Source: a virus
Length of the DNA: 64,000 nt
Virus record (IMG/VR): IMGVR_UViG_3300020183_000008
Span: 91,271-155,270 of that record
Direction: 5' to 3' (one strand)
The notes beneath the pieces are model-generated. The model searched no databases. It had not been told where the DNA came from and saw nothing but the letters and a program-made list of their open reading frames with translations. Positions 52,653 through 60,722 of the stretch are shown one piece after another. The number at the start of each line of letters is the position of its first letter. The first letter of the stretch is position 1. Position numbers and translations under genes: made by a program.

Positions 52653-52935
52653 GAATCAGACTTTCACATTCAAAGTGACCCCTTTGTTCCGCGAGACAGT
52701 GGAATCCTCTTTATGTTATGTGAAGAATGTTAATTTATCAAGAGAATTTGATCTTAGTCAAAGTGAAGTGTCATTGACGAGTCGGCAAGTCTCTTTGATC
52801 CTAGAGGGTTTGCAACCAGTTATTGAGTACCACAATAATCATGAGATGTGGGAGAAGGCTGATGCCTTCAAAGAAATTCAAACTTATCTGATTTTAGAAT
52901 CTAAGAATCAGTATTTCGGGGATGTGGCGAAATAG
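52651..52935 (+). CDS. Small protein ending inside tRNA-Leu
   Basis: The 94-residue protein (FRETVESSLCYVKNVNLSREF..., a helical C-terminal half) is not recognised. Its ATG overlaps the start of the Mom-like gene in a CATG palindrome. Its last 18 bases, including the TAG stop, lie in the 5' part of tRNA-Leu. The opposed starts and the tRNA overlap make it less certain than neighbours. Confidence 0.4.
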   Translation: MNQTFTFKVTPLFRETVESSLCYVKNVNLSREFDLSQSEVSLTSRQVSLILEGLQPVIEYHNNHEMWEKADAFKEIQTYLILESKNQYFGDVAK

Positions 52936-53004
52936 GTAGACGCATCGGACTTAAAATCCGGTGGGAGTAATCTCGTGCCAGTTCGAGTCTGGTCATCCCT
53001 ACCA
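52918..53004 (+). tRNA. tRNA-Leu (UAA anticodon)
   Basis: GGGGATG (52918-52924) pairs with CATCCCT (52994-53000, one G-U), followed by discriminator A and an encoded CCA. The anticodon arm TCGGA-CTTAAAA-TCCGG gives anticodon TAA, reading UUA. A long variable arm (class II) and a T arm with GTTCGAGTC are present. In an AT-rich phage it would supplement a UUA-decoding tRNA. Confidence 0.95.
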
Positions 53005-53005
53005 T

Positions 53006-53401
53006 TTATTTCTTTATGTATTTTTGTGCGAGTTCGGGTCTGTTTGAGTAATAACTTTCATTTCTCAAACCTGCGGAAATACAGCCACAAGATTTAGATT
53101 TCCCAGAAATCAATGAAGATGATCGCACTGAAACTTTCGACCCGCAAAAACACTTGCATAACCATCTGTAGTTACCTGAGCTATCTTTCCCCTCTGATTT
53201 TTCTACGACAAGAAAACCAAATTTATCACATGTGTGTATCTTGGCTCGTGATCTCAGGTGGTTTGTTTTCAAACACCCACAAGATTTACTGTTATAGAAT
53301 TGCTTGATTGTTTTTTGTAATTTTTTTCCGCAGTCGCACAAACATATAACAGTATCACCATCTCTTTTTACTACATTAAGTAATCCGTTTTTGTTTTTCA
53401 T
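53006..53401 (-). CDS. Zinc-knuckle protein of homing-endonuclease-associated type
   Basis: The 131-residue protein contains two similar units: CLCDCGKKL...SKSCGC near residues 20-43 and CKCFCGSKV...SKSCGC near residues 83-107, each preceded by aromatic/basic residues. This CxCxCG...SCGC repeat is typical of DNA-binding parts of phage HNH or AP2-type homing proteins. No HNH core is visible, so it may be a truncated or accessory form. It sits just past the tRNA, a common mobile-gene site. Confidence 0.6.
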   Translation of the reverse strand: MKNKNGLLNVVKRDGDTVICLCDCGKKLQKTIKQFYNSKSCGCLKTNHLRSRAKIHTCDKFGFLVVEKSEGKDSSGNYRWLCKCFCGSKVSVRSSSLISGKSKSCGCISAGLRNESYYSNRPELAQKYIKK

Positions 53402-53458
53402 GGATTAGAGTCACCTCTCTGTTTGTTCTCTAATAAAAATAATATTAAAAGGTGCTTG

Positions 53459-53773
53459 ATGGCTGAAAATTTAGATAAATTATTCAAAGATATGAAGGGT
53501 GGTGAATGGCAACCACTTTACTTATTTAAACCTGCTACGGTTCGGGAACTTTTTTTAATTGTTTCAGACCTTCAGGAAGAGCTATCTGTTTTGGATTACC
53601 CAGCTATTAAAAAATTTCAGGCACTTTTAGAGTTACATGTTACAAAAGCGCATTTATACAAAAACCGTAATCAAGTTGAGTTCGTATTGAATGTTACGAA
53701 TGCGATTTTGAATGTGAATGATATTTTAGATTGGTTGTACAAAAATCGTAAATCTCACAAGGAGGGGTTATGA
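53459..53773 (+). CDS. Small helical unknown protein
   Basis: ATG 53459 has AAAAGGTG; the longer frame start at 53423 has no site. The ~104-residue product (LDKLFKDMKGGEWQPLYLFKPATVRELFLIVSDLQEEL...) is helical. It opens the neck/tail group and overlaps the next gene by 4 bp. Confidence 0.55.
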   Translation: MAENLDKLFKDMKGGEWQPLYLFKPATVRELFLIVSDLQEELSVLDYPAIKKFQALLELHVTKAHLYKNRNQVEFVLNVTNAILNVNDILDWLYKNRKSHKEGL

Positions 53774-54039
53774 AACGTATTACGCATACAGGTGAAGTTA
53801 CTTTGGCGTTAGGTGGTTTTAAAGTAGGTGATTTTGAATCATCTGTTTATCTTGGAGACATCGGTCGCCGTAACGGTCTCGGCGGTGGTGGTTCTATTTA
53901 TCAGCTTGGTCAAGATCAATATCTTGCTTCCGGTGACTATGTAGATTTGGTTGCAACTGGAGATGTGCTTCTTTCTATTGAGAAAGGTGTCATCGCTAAA
54001 CTTGTATCCATCGGTCTTCTCGAAGTCACTGATGTTTAA
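53770..54039 (+). CDS. Small beta-rich virion-type protein
   Basis: The 89-residue protein, with AAGGAGGGG upstream, is Gly-rich and beta-like (TLALGGFKVGDFESSVYLGD, NGLGGGGSIYQLG). Position and composition suggest a head-tail joining or minor virion protein. A strong terminator follows. Confidence 0.5.
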   Translation: MKRITHTGEVTLALGGFKVGDFESSVYLGDIGRRNGLGGGGSIYQLGQDQYLASGDYVDLVATGDVLLSIEKGVIAKLVSIGLLEVTDV

Positions 54040-54046
54040 TCTTTGA

Positions 54047-54073
54047 GGGTCGTCTTCGGACGACCCTTTTTTT
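54047..54073 (+). terminator. Terminator with UUCG tetraloop
   Basis: GGGTCGTC and GACGACCC form an 8-bp stem closed by TTCG and followed by seven Ts. Confidence 0.93.
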
Positions 54074-54086
54074 ACTCAGGTATAAT

Positions 54087-54341
54087 ATGGATCAACAACG
54101 CGACCAAAGAGAGCATCGCACCTCAGATTTATACTTTGGTGCATATTTGATGACAGCGGGCTGCACTTTGAAAAAAACTGAGCGCGTTATGAGCCGAATT
54201 TTTTTCATTTTCGATTATACACCTTTGTTGGAAGAGCTGAAAATTCAGTATTTCAATGGTGAGGCGAAAGTGAAAGCTCAGGCTTATGCGGCTCAAATAA
54301 AGAATTTAAAAAGTCTGACTCATCAAATTCTCGCTAGTTGA
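54087..54341 (+). CDS. DUF5659-like small protein
   Basis: The 84-residue protein (SDLYFGAYLMTAGCTLKKTERVMSRIFFIFDYTPLLEELKIQYFNGEAKVKAQAYAAQIKNLKSLTH) follows the plan of the DUF5659 family: a DLYxAAYL head, an F-F strand and a late helix with LKSL. The family is common in bacterial and phage genomes and has no established function. Confidence 0.5.
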   Translation: MDQQRDQREHRTSDLYFGAYLMTAGCTLKKTERVMSRIFFIFDYTPLLEELKIQYFNGEAKVKAQAYAAQIKNLKSLTHQILAS

Positions 54342-54386
54342 TCTGTAAAAAGCTAATTATTTTTTGATCCGTGGGAGACATCAAAA

Positions 54387-55298
54387 ATGAGTTTTTTACT
54401 AGGGTCAAACGCTGATTTTTTATTTCCAGTCGTCGCACCTGTTTCAGTATCTTCTGTGTCTGTTTTGACGGTGCAAGATTTGACGCCCGCTTCAATAGTG
54501 AGTGGTAAGCGGGAGCCTTTTTTAGGGCTTGCAGGATCAAGTTTAGTTCTGGAAGTTCCAACAGCCGATACAGATTTGTTTCAATCTAGGTTGGTTTCTG
54601 TTACACAGAAATTAGATTCTGATTTAGGAGCATCTGATGATGACTATCAATCGACTGTCATCGTTTCAGGTGGTTCTTTGCAAACCAGATTTCACGTTCT
54701 TTTGCAGAAACTAGACAATGACACAGGCGTGACGGATGATGATTACTATTCAAGCCTATCGTATTCATCAAGCGGATATTTCCAATCAAACTTTAATGAT
54801 TTGATGGATAAACTAGATGCGGACACGCATTTGGCATCAGCCGACTACGGTACATTAAAAATATCAGAGTTACAGACCATCACAGTTAATTTCGACAAGG
54901 ACTTAAACTACGCAAGTGAAATTGCAGGTGTGATTTCTCAGGCAGTTGGTTCATCGGGAAATATTGAAGTTTCCTCTCGTAATGGTTTCGTTTTAATCAA
55001 TTCGCTAGTTAAAGGTTCAGATTCAACCATCAGCGTGAAAAACACGAATCAGTCTCTCGGTTTAACGGTTACGGATGCGTTTGGAACAGACCATAATTTA
55101 TTATCTGTGAGCGCAGATATTAGTGTTGTGATGGTTTCTCCGACCTTGGCTGCGGTGAGCGTATATCTGGACAGAAACGTGTTCGTTTTGAATAAGCCTT
55201 ACTTCATCGTATTGAGCGATGGTGGTTCTCAGCAGATTGAGAGAGTCAGTATCATTCGTCAAAACTTAGCAAGTGCAAATTTTGTGGCGGGTGTATGA
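54387..55298 (+). CDS. Virion protein with internal ~40-residue repeats
   Basis: The 303-residue protein contains three related units, KLDSDLGASDDDYQSTV, KLDNDTGVTDDDYYSSL and KLDADTHLASADYGTL, spaced ~40-45 residues, in its first half, and a beta-rich second half. The repeats have Asp patterns that could bind calcium. It overlaps the next gene by 4 bp. Likely neck or tail. Confidence 0.55.
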   Translation: MSFLLGSNADFLFPVVAPVSVSSVSVLTVQDLTPASIVSGKREPFLGLAGSSLVLEVPTADTDLFQSRLVSVTQKLDSDLGASDDDYQSTVIVSGGSLQTRFHVLLQKLDNDTGVTDDDYYSSLSYSSSGYFQSNFNDLMDKLDADTHLASADYGTLKISELQTITVNFDKDLNYASEIAGVISQAVGSSGNIEVSSRNGFVLINSLVKGSDSTISVKNTNQSLGLTVTDAFGTDHNLLSVSADISVVMVSPTLAAVSVYLDRNVFVLNKPYFIVLSDGGSQQIERVSIIRQNLASANFVAGV

Positions 55299-56527
55299 TA
55301 GCGATAGAAAGAGGTCAGCAACTCACTAAAAACGATCTTCAGGTTTACGTCAGAGATGATGCGAACAATTTGGTCGACCCTTTTTCTATTACTTATGCGA
55401 TTTATGACAGGACGGGATCAAAACCTGTTTTAGTCGGAAATCGACTTGACCAACAGCCTGCCAGAGAATCCGTAGGCTTTTATTGGGCTAACATCCGAAT
55501 AGAAGATGCTGATAATCTCGGTGAATTCGAAATCGAATGGGCTATTCGGATTAACGAGAACTCTGTAAAAGAGTGTGTGAGGCAAAGGTTCTCTATCGTA
55601 AAGAAAAGCGATCCTTTGAGAATGCTTTCCAACACGGGTGGTGTAGCCTACTACCCCAATCAATTTCTCGGTCCAAACGAGCTATACATTCAAGTTTTAA
55701 ACGAAAGAAATAACCCTTTCGACCCATCAGAAATCACATACGCTATTTTCGACAGAACTACAGGATTAGACATCCTTGTAGGTTCACCTGCGCAAACTCC
55801 GACTCGAACATCGTGTGGAAGGTATCACGCGAATTTTCAAATCCCCGTAAACGCAAATCAAGGGGATTGGATTATTCGTTGGAATTTCAAGGATGATGCA
55901 ACGGACAGTGAGCGAAATGTTGTACAAGAGTTTGCTGTGGTCCATCCATCTACTGTTGTTTCTAGCCCTTATAAAGAACGCGAACGGGACTTTTTAAGAA
56001 GGTTGCGTTTTCTTCTTAGAGACAACAACCCAGATAGAAATTATAAATTTGTGCCTCCTGAAAGTGAAAGGGTCATACAAAACTTCACCGAGACCTTTGG
56101 GTTTATTTGGACTGATGAAGAGTTGTATGAATATCTTTTGCTTGCTGTAGATGCAGTGAACAACTACCCACCTTTAGAAGATCACTCTCTACCGAGCGCC
56201 CCATCCCATTTGGCGGCTCTTATCGTTCTCAAGGCAGCTTCGTTTGCTTTATCCGCTCTAGCGATAAATTGGGTGCATGATGAATTCGATTATTCAATCG
56301 GTGGTGTGTCTTTAAATATTGATAAATCATCTAAATATCAGGGTTTGTCTGAAAAGTTCGAATCTGAATATCAGACCCAATTAGAGCGTTACAAAGATTT
56401 TGGAGTCAAGATTATTATGGGTATTCAGCAACCACGTTACGGTATTGGTATCGCTTCGGCTTTAGGACCGTATAGTGGTCGCGGTGTTCAAAATAGAAGA
56501 AACTTCATAGGTAGTTATAGAATTTAA
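55295..56527 (+). CDS. Virion protein with two tandem Ig-like domains
   Basis: The 410-residue protein repeats a ~105-residue unit: LTKNDLQVYVRDDANNLVDPFSITYAIYDRTGSKPVLVG and LGPNELYIQVLNERNNPFDPSEITYAIFDRTTGLDILVG, each followed by a GxYxANxxI strand. From ~residue 230 a helical domain follows (FLRRLRFLLRDNNPDRNYKF, HLAALIVLKAASFALSALAI), ending in a Tyr/Gly/Arg-rich tail. A neck or connector protein is likely. Confidence 0.6.
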   Translation: MIAIERGQQLTKNDLQVYVRDDANNLVDPFSITYAIYDRTGSKPVLVGNRLDQQPARESVGFYWANIRIEDADNLGEFEIEWAIRINENSVKECVRQRFSIVKKSDPLRMLSNTGGVAYYPNQFLGPNELYIQVLNERNNPFDPSEITYAIFDRTTGLDILVGSPAQTPTRTSCGRYHANFQIPVNANQGDWIIRWNFKDDATDSERNVVQEFAVVHPSTVVSSPYKERERDFLRRLRFLLRDNNPDRNYKFVPPESERVIQNFTETFGFIWTDEELYEYLLLAVDAVNNYPPLEDHSLPSAPSHLAALIVLKAASFALSALAINWVHDEFDYSIGGVSLNIDKSSKYQGLSEKFESEYQTQLERYKDFGVKIIMGIQQPRYGIGIASALGPYSGRGVQNRRNFIGSYRI

Positions 56528-56553
56528 AACCCCATGCGGGGAGGGGATAAGCC

Positions 56554-57024
56554 GTGTCATTTTCAACTGTATTATCTTCATTGAAACCTCAAGCAAAAGC
56601 TGTAGGTGTCTCTGAGGAATCTTTTTTTCTACATCAACTCCATAAGGTGGCAGCGGGCAGTGATCCTACTTTGCTACAAAATCTTGTAAATTATGCTAAT
56701 TCCTTAGGTATGGTTGCAACAGCAGCTATCGTCAATGACTTGCTTCAAAGTGCAACAAAAATTGCCCAAGCCGCTGTGGATATGAAGAGCGGATATCTGA
56801 CTGTTACAGGGTCGGACAATATCATCGTCCCTATTGGTTTTTTGGTTGATGAATATTTTGTGAATTTTATTTCTCCATCAAACCCATCATACATTACATG
56901 TTCACCTAATGTTTCTGACTCTGTTTCAGGGGAACTTTTGGTGCATAGTAGTCACGCACACAATTTTAAGATTACTTGGAATGTAGCGGGTACGAGAACT
57001 ATAAAATGGTTAGTAAAACAGTAA
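56554..57024 (+). CDS. Small virion-type protein
   Basis: GTG 56554 has GGGGAGGGG upstream. The 156-residue protein begins with a helical part (FFLHQLHKVAAGSDPTLLQNLVNYANSLGMVATAAIVNDLL), containing LHKVAAGS, another relative of the KxAxS pattern, then a beta-rich C-terminal domain. Its role is unknown; context says tail or neck. Confidence 0.5.
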   Translation: MSFSTVLSSLKPQAKAVGVSEESFFLHQLHKVAAGSDPTLLQNLVNYANSLGMVATAAIVNDLLQSATKIAQAAVDMKSGYLTVTGSDNIIVPIGFLVDEYFVNFISPSNPSYITCSPNVSDSVSGELLVHSSHAHNFKITWNVAGTRTIKWLVKQ

Positions 57025-57037
57025 AAAGAGACTTTAT

Positions 57038-58339
57038 ATGGAAAGATACGCGGTCTCCTCTGGAAACCGAATTACTGCTATTTTAACATCCAAACCTTTA
57101 GGTCGTGATTTCGTTGTCGTTCCGAAATCACTTTCATCCGTAACTGATACGGAAATCATCTCTAATTACTTCATTCAAAATCAAACCATCGAAAAATTAA
57201 ATGCGTGTAAAAAACCGTCTAAGATTGCGGTAATATCGAATTGGAATGTGAATTGCGGTATCGCTACTTACACAGGTTATTTAGTACAGTCTTTAAAAAA
57301 AATAACACCATCTGTGAAAATTTTTGCTGAAATAGCTGAAGGTGTACCATTTGAGAACGATGTTGTTAGATGTTGGGATAGGAAGGGTGACTACGGAAAA
57401 ATTCTAGGTGAGATTGAAAAATATAACCCTGACCTGATCATCATACAACATGAATTTGGTTTGTTTCATAAAGTTAATTTGTGGCAAACACTTCTGAGTC
57501 AATTATCCCGTTGGCGCGTGGTAACGACCTTCCATACGGTTTTGGAACATAGAGTTCCGAACTCGGATGCAAGTTTGGATTATAGAGCGCGTTCTTTCGC
57601 TGAAACGGCGTGTCTTGAAATTATAGTTCATCAAAAGAAAGCGAGAGAAACTCTTCGCGACCGTGGTTTTTCTGGTCGTGTCCATTATATACCTCACGGT
57701 TGTTTTGAACCGAATCGAGAGAAGCGACTACAACCCCAGAAATATGGAATGTATACTGACCATTCCATGTTTCAATACGGTTTTGGGGGTAGGCATAAGG
57801 GTTGGGAATTCGCGATTGATACTGTAGAAATTCTAAAGTCTAAATATCCCGAGATTCTTTATCTTGGTGTATTTAACATTCCTGTTGGAGGTGAAACTCA
57901 TACTCACCTCTATCACTTAGAATTGTTAGACTTGATAAAAAAGAAGGGTCTAACTGAGAATGTTTCGATCATCAGAGGTTTTCAATCTGAGATGATGATC
58001 AGGAATATACTCTCGGGTGTAAAAGTCGGTTTTTTCCCTTACCAGAGCCCTAAGAATTGGTTCAGTTGGGGTGCATCAGGGGCAGTGCAGATGCCTTTAT
58101 CGATGGGTCTACCTTTAGTGTTAGGCGATTTCTCTCAATTTGAAGAGTACCGAGGAAAAATACCTCTTGTGAAGACCCCAGAGGAAGCGGCTACTGAAAT
58201 TGATCACCTGTTTTCAGACCAAAATTACTGGAGTCAAATGTCTGAAAAATCTTTTAAAATTTCAGCGGAAAGAACTTGGACTAAAGTAGCCGAGTGGTAT
58301 TTGACTTGTACTTCTGAACAGGACTTTGATGCACTATGA
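57038..58339 (+). CDS. GT-B fold glycosyltransferase (GT4-like)
   Basis: The 433-residue protein has a first Rossmann segment, KIAVISNWNVNCGIATYTGYL, then PDLIIIQHEFGLF, VVTTFHTVLEH and VHYIPHG, typical of GT4-type enzymes. In the second half, GASGAVQMPLSMGLPLVLGDF occupies the donor-binding region. It likely transfers a sugar from a nucleotide-sugar. It is coupled by ATGA to the pyruvyltransferase-like gene, inside the virion block. Confidence 0.8.
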   Translation: MERYAVSSGNRITAILTSKPLGRDFVVVPKSLSSVTDTEIISNYFIQNQTIEKLNACKKPSKIAVISNWNVNCGIATYTGYLVQSLKKITPSVKIFAEIAEGVPFENDVVRCWDRKGDYGKILGEIEKYNPDLIIIQHEFGLFHKVNLWQTLLSQLSRWRVVTTFHTVLEHRVPNSDASLDYRARSFAETACLEIIVHQKKARETLRDRGFSGRVHYIPHGCFEPNREKRLQPQKYGMYTDHSMFQYGFGGRHKGWEFAIDTVEILKSKYPEILYLGVFNIPVGGETHTHLYHLELLDLIKKKGLTENVSIIRGFQSEMMIRNILSGVKVGFFPYQSPKNWFSWGASGAVQMPLSMGLPLVLGDFSQFEEYRGKIPLVKTPEEAATEIDHLFSDQNYWSQMSEKSFKISAERTWTKVAEWYLTCTSEQDFDAL

Positions 58340-59256
58340 AAATAAATTTCATCGGTTGGTATGGTAAAAATAACTTAGGTGATGATTCTTTTCAGTCAGT
58401 TTTTTCTCAGGCTTTTTACGGGCATGACTTAATTTTTTCTGAAAAGCCTGATCTAAGTGCCGATGCTTTTATTCTCGGCGGTGGTGGTGTTATTGATTAT
58501 GGTTATTTCGAGGGTTTAGAGAACCTTGGTAGCCGACCTTTGTACGCTGTCGGGGTTGATATACCGCTATCAGGTCCGCGTTACGGTGACCTGATCATGA
58601 AGTTTCCTTTTCGCAAGATTTACATTCGTTCGAAGGAATACTGTTGGTTAGCGCGTGCTCAGGGTCTATCGAATGTCGTGTACATGCCAGACATCGCTTT
58701 CTATTTGGAGCCGCCTGTTAAATCTAAATTCAACTTTCCGCCGAAATTGGGTGTGTCCTTGATGAACCATCTACTTCAAGATGAAGAACACCTACAAGAT
58801 CATATCGCCCGAGTTTTAGAAGTTAGAAAAGATACTTTTGACATCAGTTTTCTTATTTTTAAAGAATCTGATGAAATTATGGTTTCAAAAATATTGTCTA
58901 AGTGCTCGATACCTTGTCAAATTGTCAAACCTAAAACACCCGAAGAAATGCTCAAAGTTATATCAAACCTCGATGTTCTTTTAACTATGAGATTTCACGG
59001 GGCTATTTTCGCAAATATATGCAAGGTACCTTTTGTAAGTTTGAGCGACACCGGTAAGCACTCGATTTTCTGTGAACAAGAAAATTTACACAGTTCCTTT
59101 TTAGATATCAGGGATCTAAATCCATATAAACTTTTTGTAAGTTTAGAACGCATGTATGAAACGAAATCGCGAGGGACTCCAGAAATAAATAGAAAAGCAG
59201 TCGTTTTTACTTTATCTGAAATCAGAAAAGAGCTAGAATCATCTGACTTCTCCTAA
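58336..59256 (+). CDS. Polysaccharide pyruvyltransferase-family protein
   Basis: The 306-residue protein has IGWYGKNNLGDD, ILGGGGVIDYG, a middle YIRSKEYCWLARAQG and the family's LLTMRFHGAIFANICKVPFVSLS. The family adds pyruvate ketals to glycans (CsaB, ExoV, WcaK types). In a phage this would decorate a virion glycan or alter a host surface polymer. A motif copy lies inside the gene (58734-58748). Confidence 0.8.
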   Translation: MKINFIGWYGKNNLGDDSFQSVFSQAFYGHDLIFSEKPDLSADAFILGGGGVIDYGYFEGLENLGSRPLYAVGVDIPLSGPRYGDLIMKFPFRKIYIRSKEYCWLARAQGLSNVVYMPDIAFYLEPPVKSKFNFPPKLGVSLMNHLLQDEEHLQDHIARVLEVRKDTFDISFLIFKESDEIMVSKILSKCSIPCQIVKPKTPEEMLKVISNLDVLLTMRFHGAIFANICKVPFVSLSDTGKHSIFCEQENLHSSFLDIRDLNPYKLFVSLERMYETKSRGTPEINRKAVVFTLSEIRKELESSDFS

Positions 59257-59269
59257 AGGATAATCAGGT

Positions 59270-60403
59270 ATGACAGATGCTCTAATCGTGTACGATGGAT
59301 ATGGTGATTCAGGTGCCTTTGAAGAATTGTCAAATGAACTCAAATCTTCTGGATTGATGTTTGATACTATTACACATCTTGGTGAATACGACGATTGGAA
59401 AAAAGGTTTAAAAAATCCAAACACTCCTGTTCTTTTTTATCGAAACGAATTCATAAGAATAAAAAGTCCAAAAGAGTATTTGGACTATCACAGGCAGAAT
59501 CCAAATTCTCCTTTTACAACGGATACGAGTTGGGGTTTCTATCAACCAGTTTCTTTGAATCCATCCCATGTGCAAATAAAAGATGGTTTTAAACCGTATT
59601 CGGATAACTTTTTTAGCCTGTTGTACAGGTCATCTGATTACGTTTTAACCATCGCAAAACCACAGTATGAGCAAGTTCCGATTTTCGTTTTAGCTCACAA
59701 TAGACCTGAGTATCTTAAATTAACTTTGAATTCATTGCTGTATTCGACAGAAGATTTGGAAAATAGAAAAATCGTAGTCATTTTGAATGACGCAACGACT
59801 GAAGTGAGAAACCTGTGTTTTTCGTACTTAGACCGAGACCTTGAATTCTTAGAAATTTCGCCGAACGCGAAATTCGCAGCTTTGAACGTAGCTCTTCAGG
59901 TGTATAAGCCTAAAAAGTTTATTTACTGTGAGGATGATGTCATTTTCCCTGAGACGACGCGCAATTATTTTCCTCAGTGGGTCACCCAGTTTGCAAGTCG
60001 ACTTCATCAATTTGATATGGTTGCATGGCACTACGGTGTTGAGAATGTGAACGTGATCTATGGATTACAGAGATTGAATCTAAATGATCACAGTCGTTGG
60101 CTGCATGTCGATGAACATCCAGGTCTGACGATCGGAGGTCAGTGTTTCTGTACGACTTACGATTATTATTCAAAAGTGGCAACCAAAGAGAACGACTGGA
60201 CACCGACGGATAAGTTATTATTCCAAGGAAAATCATACTCCCCTTCATTAAGACTCTACCATTTAGGGGCAAACCACAGGATGGATTATCCGAATAAAAT
60301 TATAGATGGTAGTACATTTCGGGTAACATCGGATCGCTATACAGCAAAAAAGCTATTAACAGGGGAGAGATTTTCTGTTCACTTGGCTGACATAAAAAAC
60401 TGA
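59270..60403 (+). CDS. GT-A fold glycosyltransferase with unusual N-terminal domain
   Basis: The 377-residue protein has ~140 N-terminal residues of unknown type, then VPIFVLAHNRPEYLKLTLNSLLYST (GT2/GT-A entry), VVILNDAT, a CEDDVIFPE metal site equivalent to DxD and a C-terminal WHYGVENVNVIYG...WLHVDEHPG segment. This resembles alpha-1,3-mannosyl/GlcNAcT-I-like enzymes more than ordinary GT2. It ends the three-gene glycan set. Confidence 0.7.
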   Translation: MTDALIVYDGYGDSGAFEELSNELKSSGLMFDTITHLGEYDDWKKGLKNPNTPVLFYRNEFIRIKSPKEYLDYHRQNPNSPFTTDTSWGFYQPVSLNPSHVQIKDGFKPYSDNFFSLLYRSSDYVLTIAKPQYEQVPIFVLAHNRPEYLKLTLNSLLYSTEDLENRKIVVILNDATTEVRNLCFSYLDRDLEFLEISPNAKFAALNVALQVYKPKKFIYCEDDVIFPETTRNYFPQWVTQFASRLHQFDMVAWHYGVENVNVIYGLQRLNLNDHSRWLHVDEHPGLTIGGQCFCTTYDYYSKVATKENDWTPTDKLLFQGKSYSPSLRLYHLGANHRMDYPNKIIDGSTFRVTSDRYTAKKLLTGERFSVHLADIKN

Positions 60404-60405
60404 TG

Positions 60406-60636
60406 CTATTTTTTTCCGAATTGTTTTTCTAATTCTTTTCTCATTTTTGGAATTTCTGGGAATTCCGCTTCGCTTGGTTGGTCTGAAAGGTTGAAGCTTC
60501 CAGTAAGTAGTCAGAAATTCGCTTCAAACCTCTGGGCGGGATGCTCTCTCCGATCATTTCCCGAATATTTTTTATCGCGGAGCGGTTTTCTATCTGCCCG
60601 CTCCCACACAAAGTCAAAGTCTGCTACCGTATGCAA
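60406..60636 (-). pseudogene. Possible minus-strand gene interrupted by one TGA
   Basis: From TTG 60636 (AGGA upstream) one frame reads MHTVADFDFVWERADRKPL... to ANF, then TGA (60511-60513), then continues in frame with LLTGSFNLSDQPSEAEFPEIPKMRKELEKQFGKK to TAG at 60406. Both parts look like protein and share the frame, so a nonsense mutation or readthrough of UGA-CUA is possible. A second minus frame (60441-60617) is open but less convincing. The rest of the 319-bp gap holds only the leader of the gene at 60723. Confidence 0.35.
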
Positions 60637-60691
60637 AATGCATCCTATTCCCTGATCCTAATTTCTTTATTAGAATCAAGACACAACAAAC

Positions 60692-60715
60692 TATAATACT
60701 ATTTCAGCAAGGAGG
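60692..60715 (+). promoter_or_regulatory. TATAAT box and strong RBS before gene at 60723
   Basis: TATAAT (60692-60697) is followed by AAGGAGG (60709-60715), 7 bp before ATG. The -35 side is weak (TTAGAA about 16 bp upstream). The -10 to ATG distance is short, allowing only a very brief leader. Confidence 0.4.
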
Positions 60716-60722
60716 CTGATTT

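Noticed and set aside
50891-60513. Genome-wide TGA recoding (as Trp or Sec)
   Set aside because: TGA serves as the stop in many ATGA and TGATG gene overlaps here, and Trp is normally encoded by TGG, so only the two isolated cases were kept as oddities.
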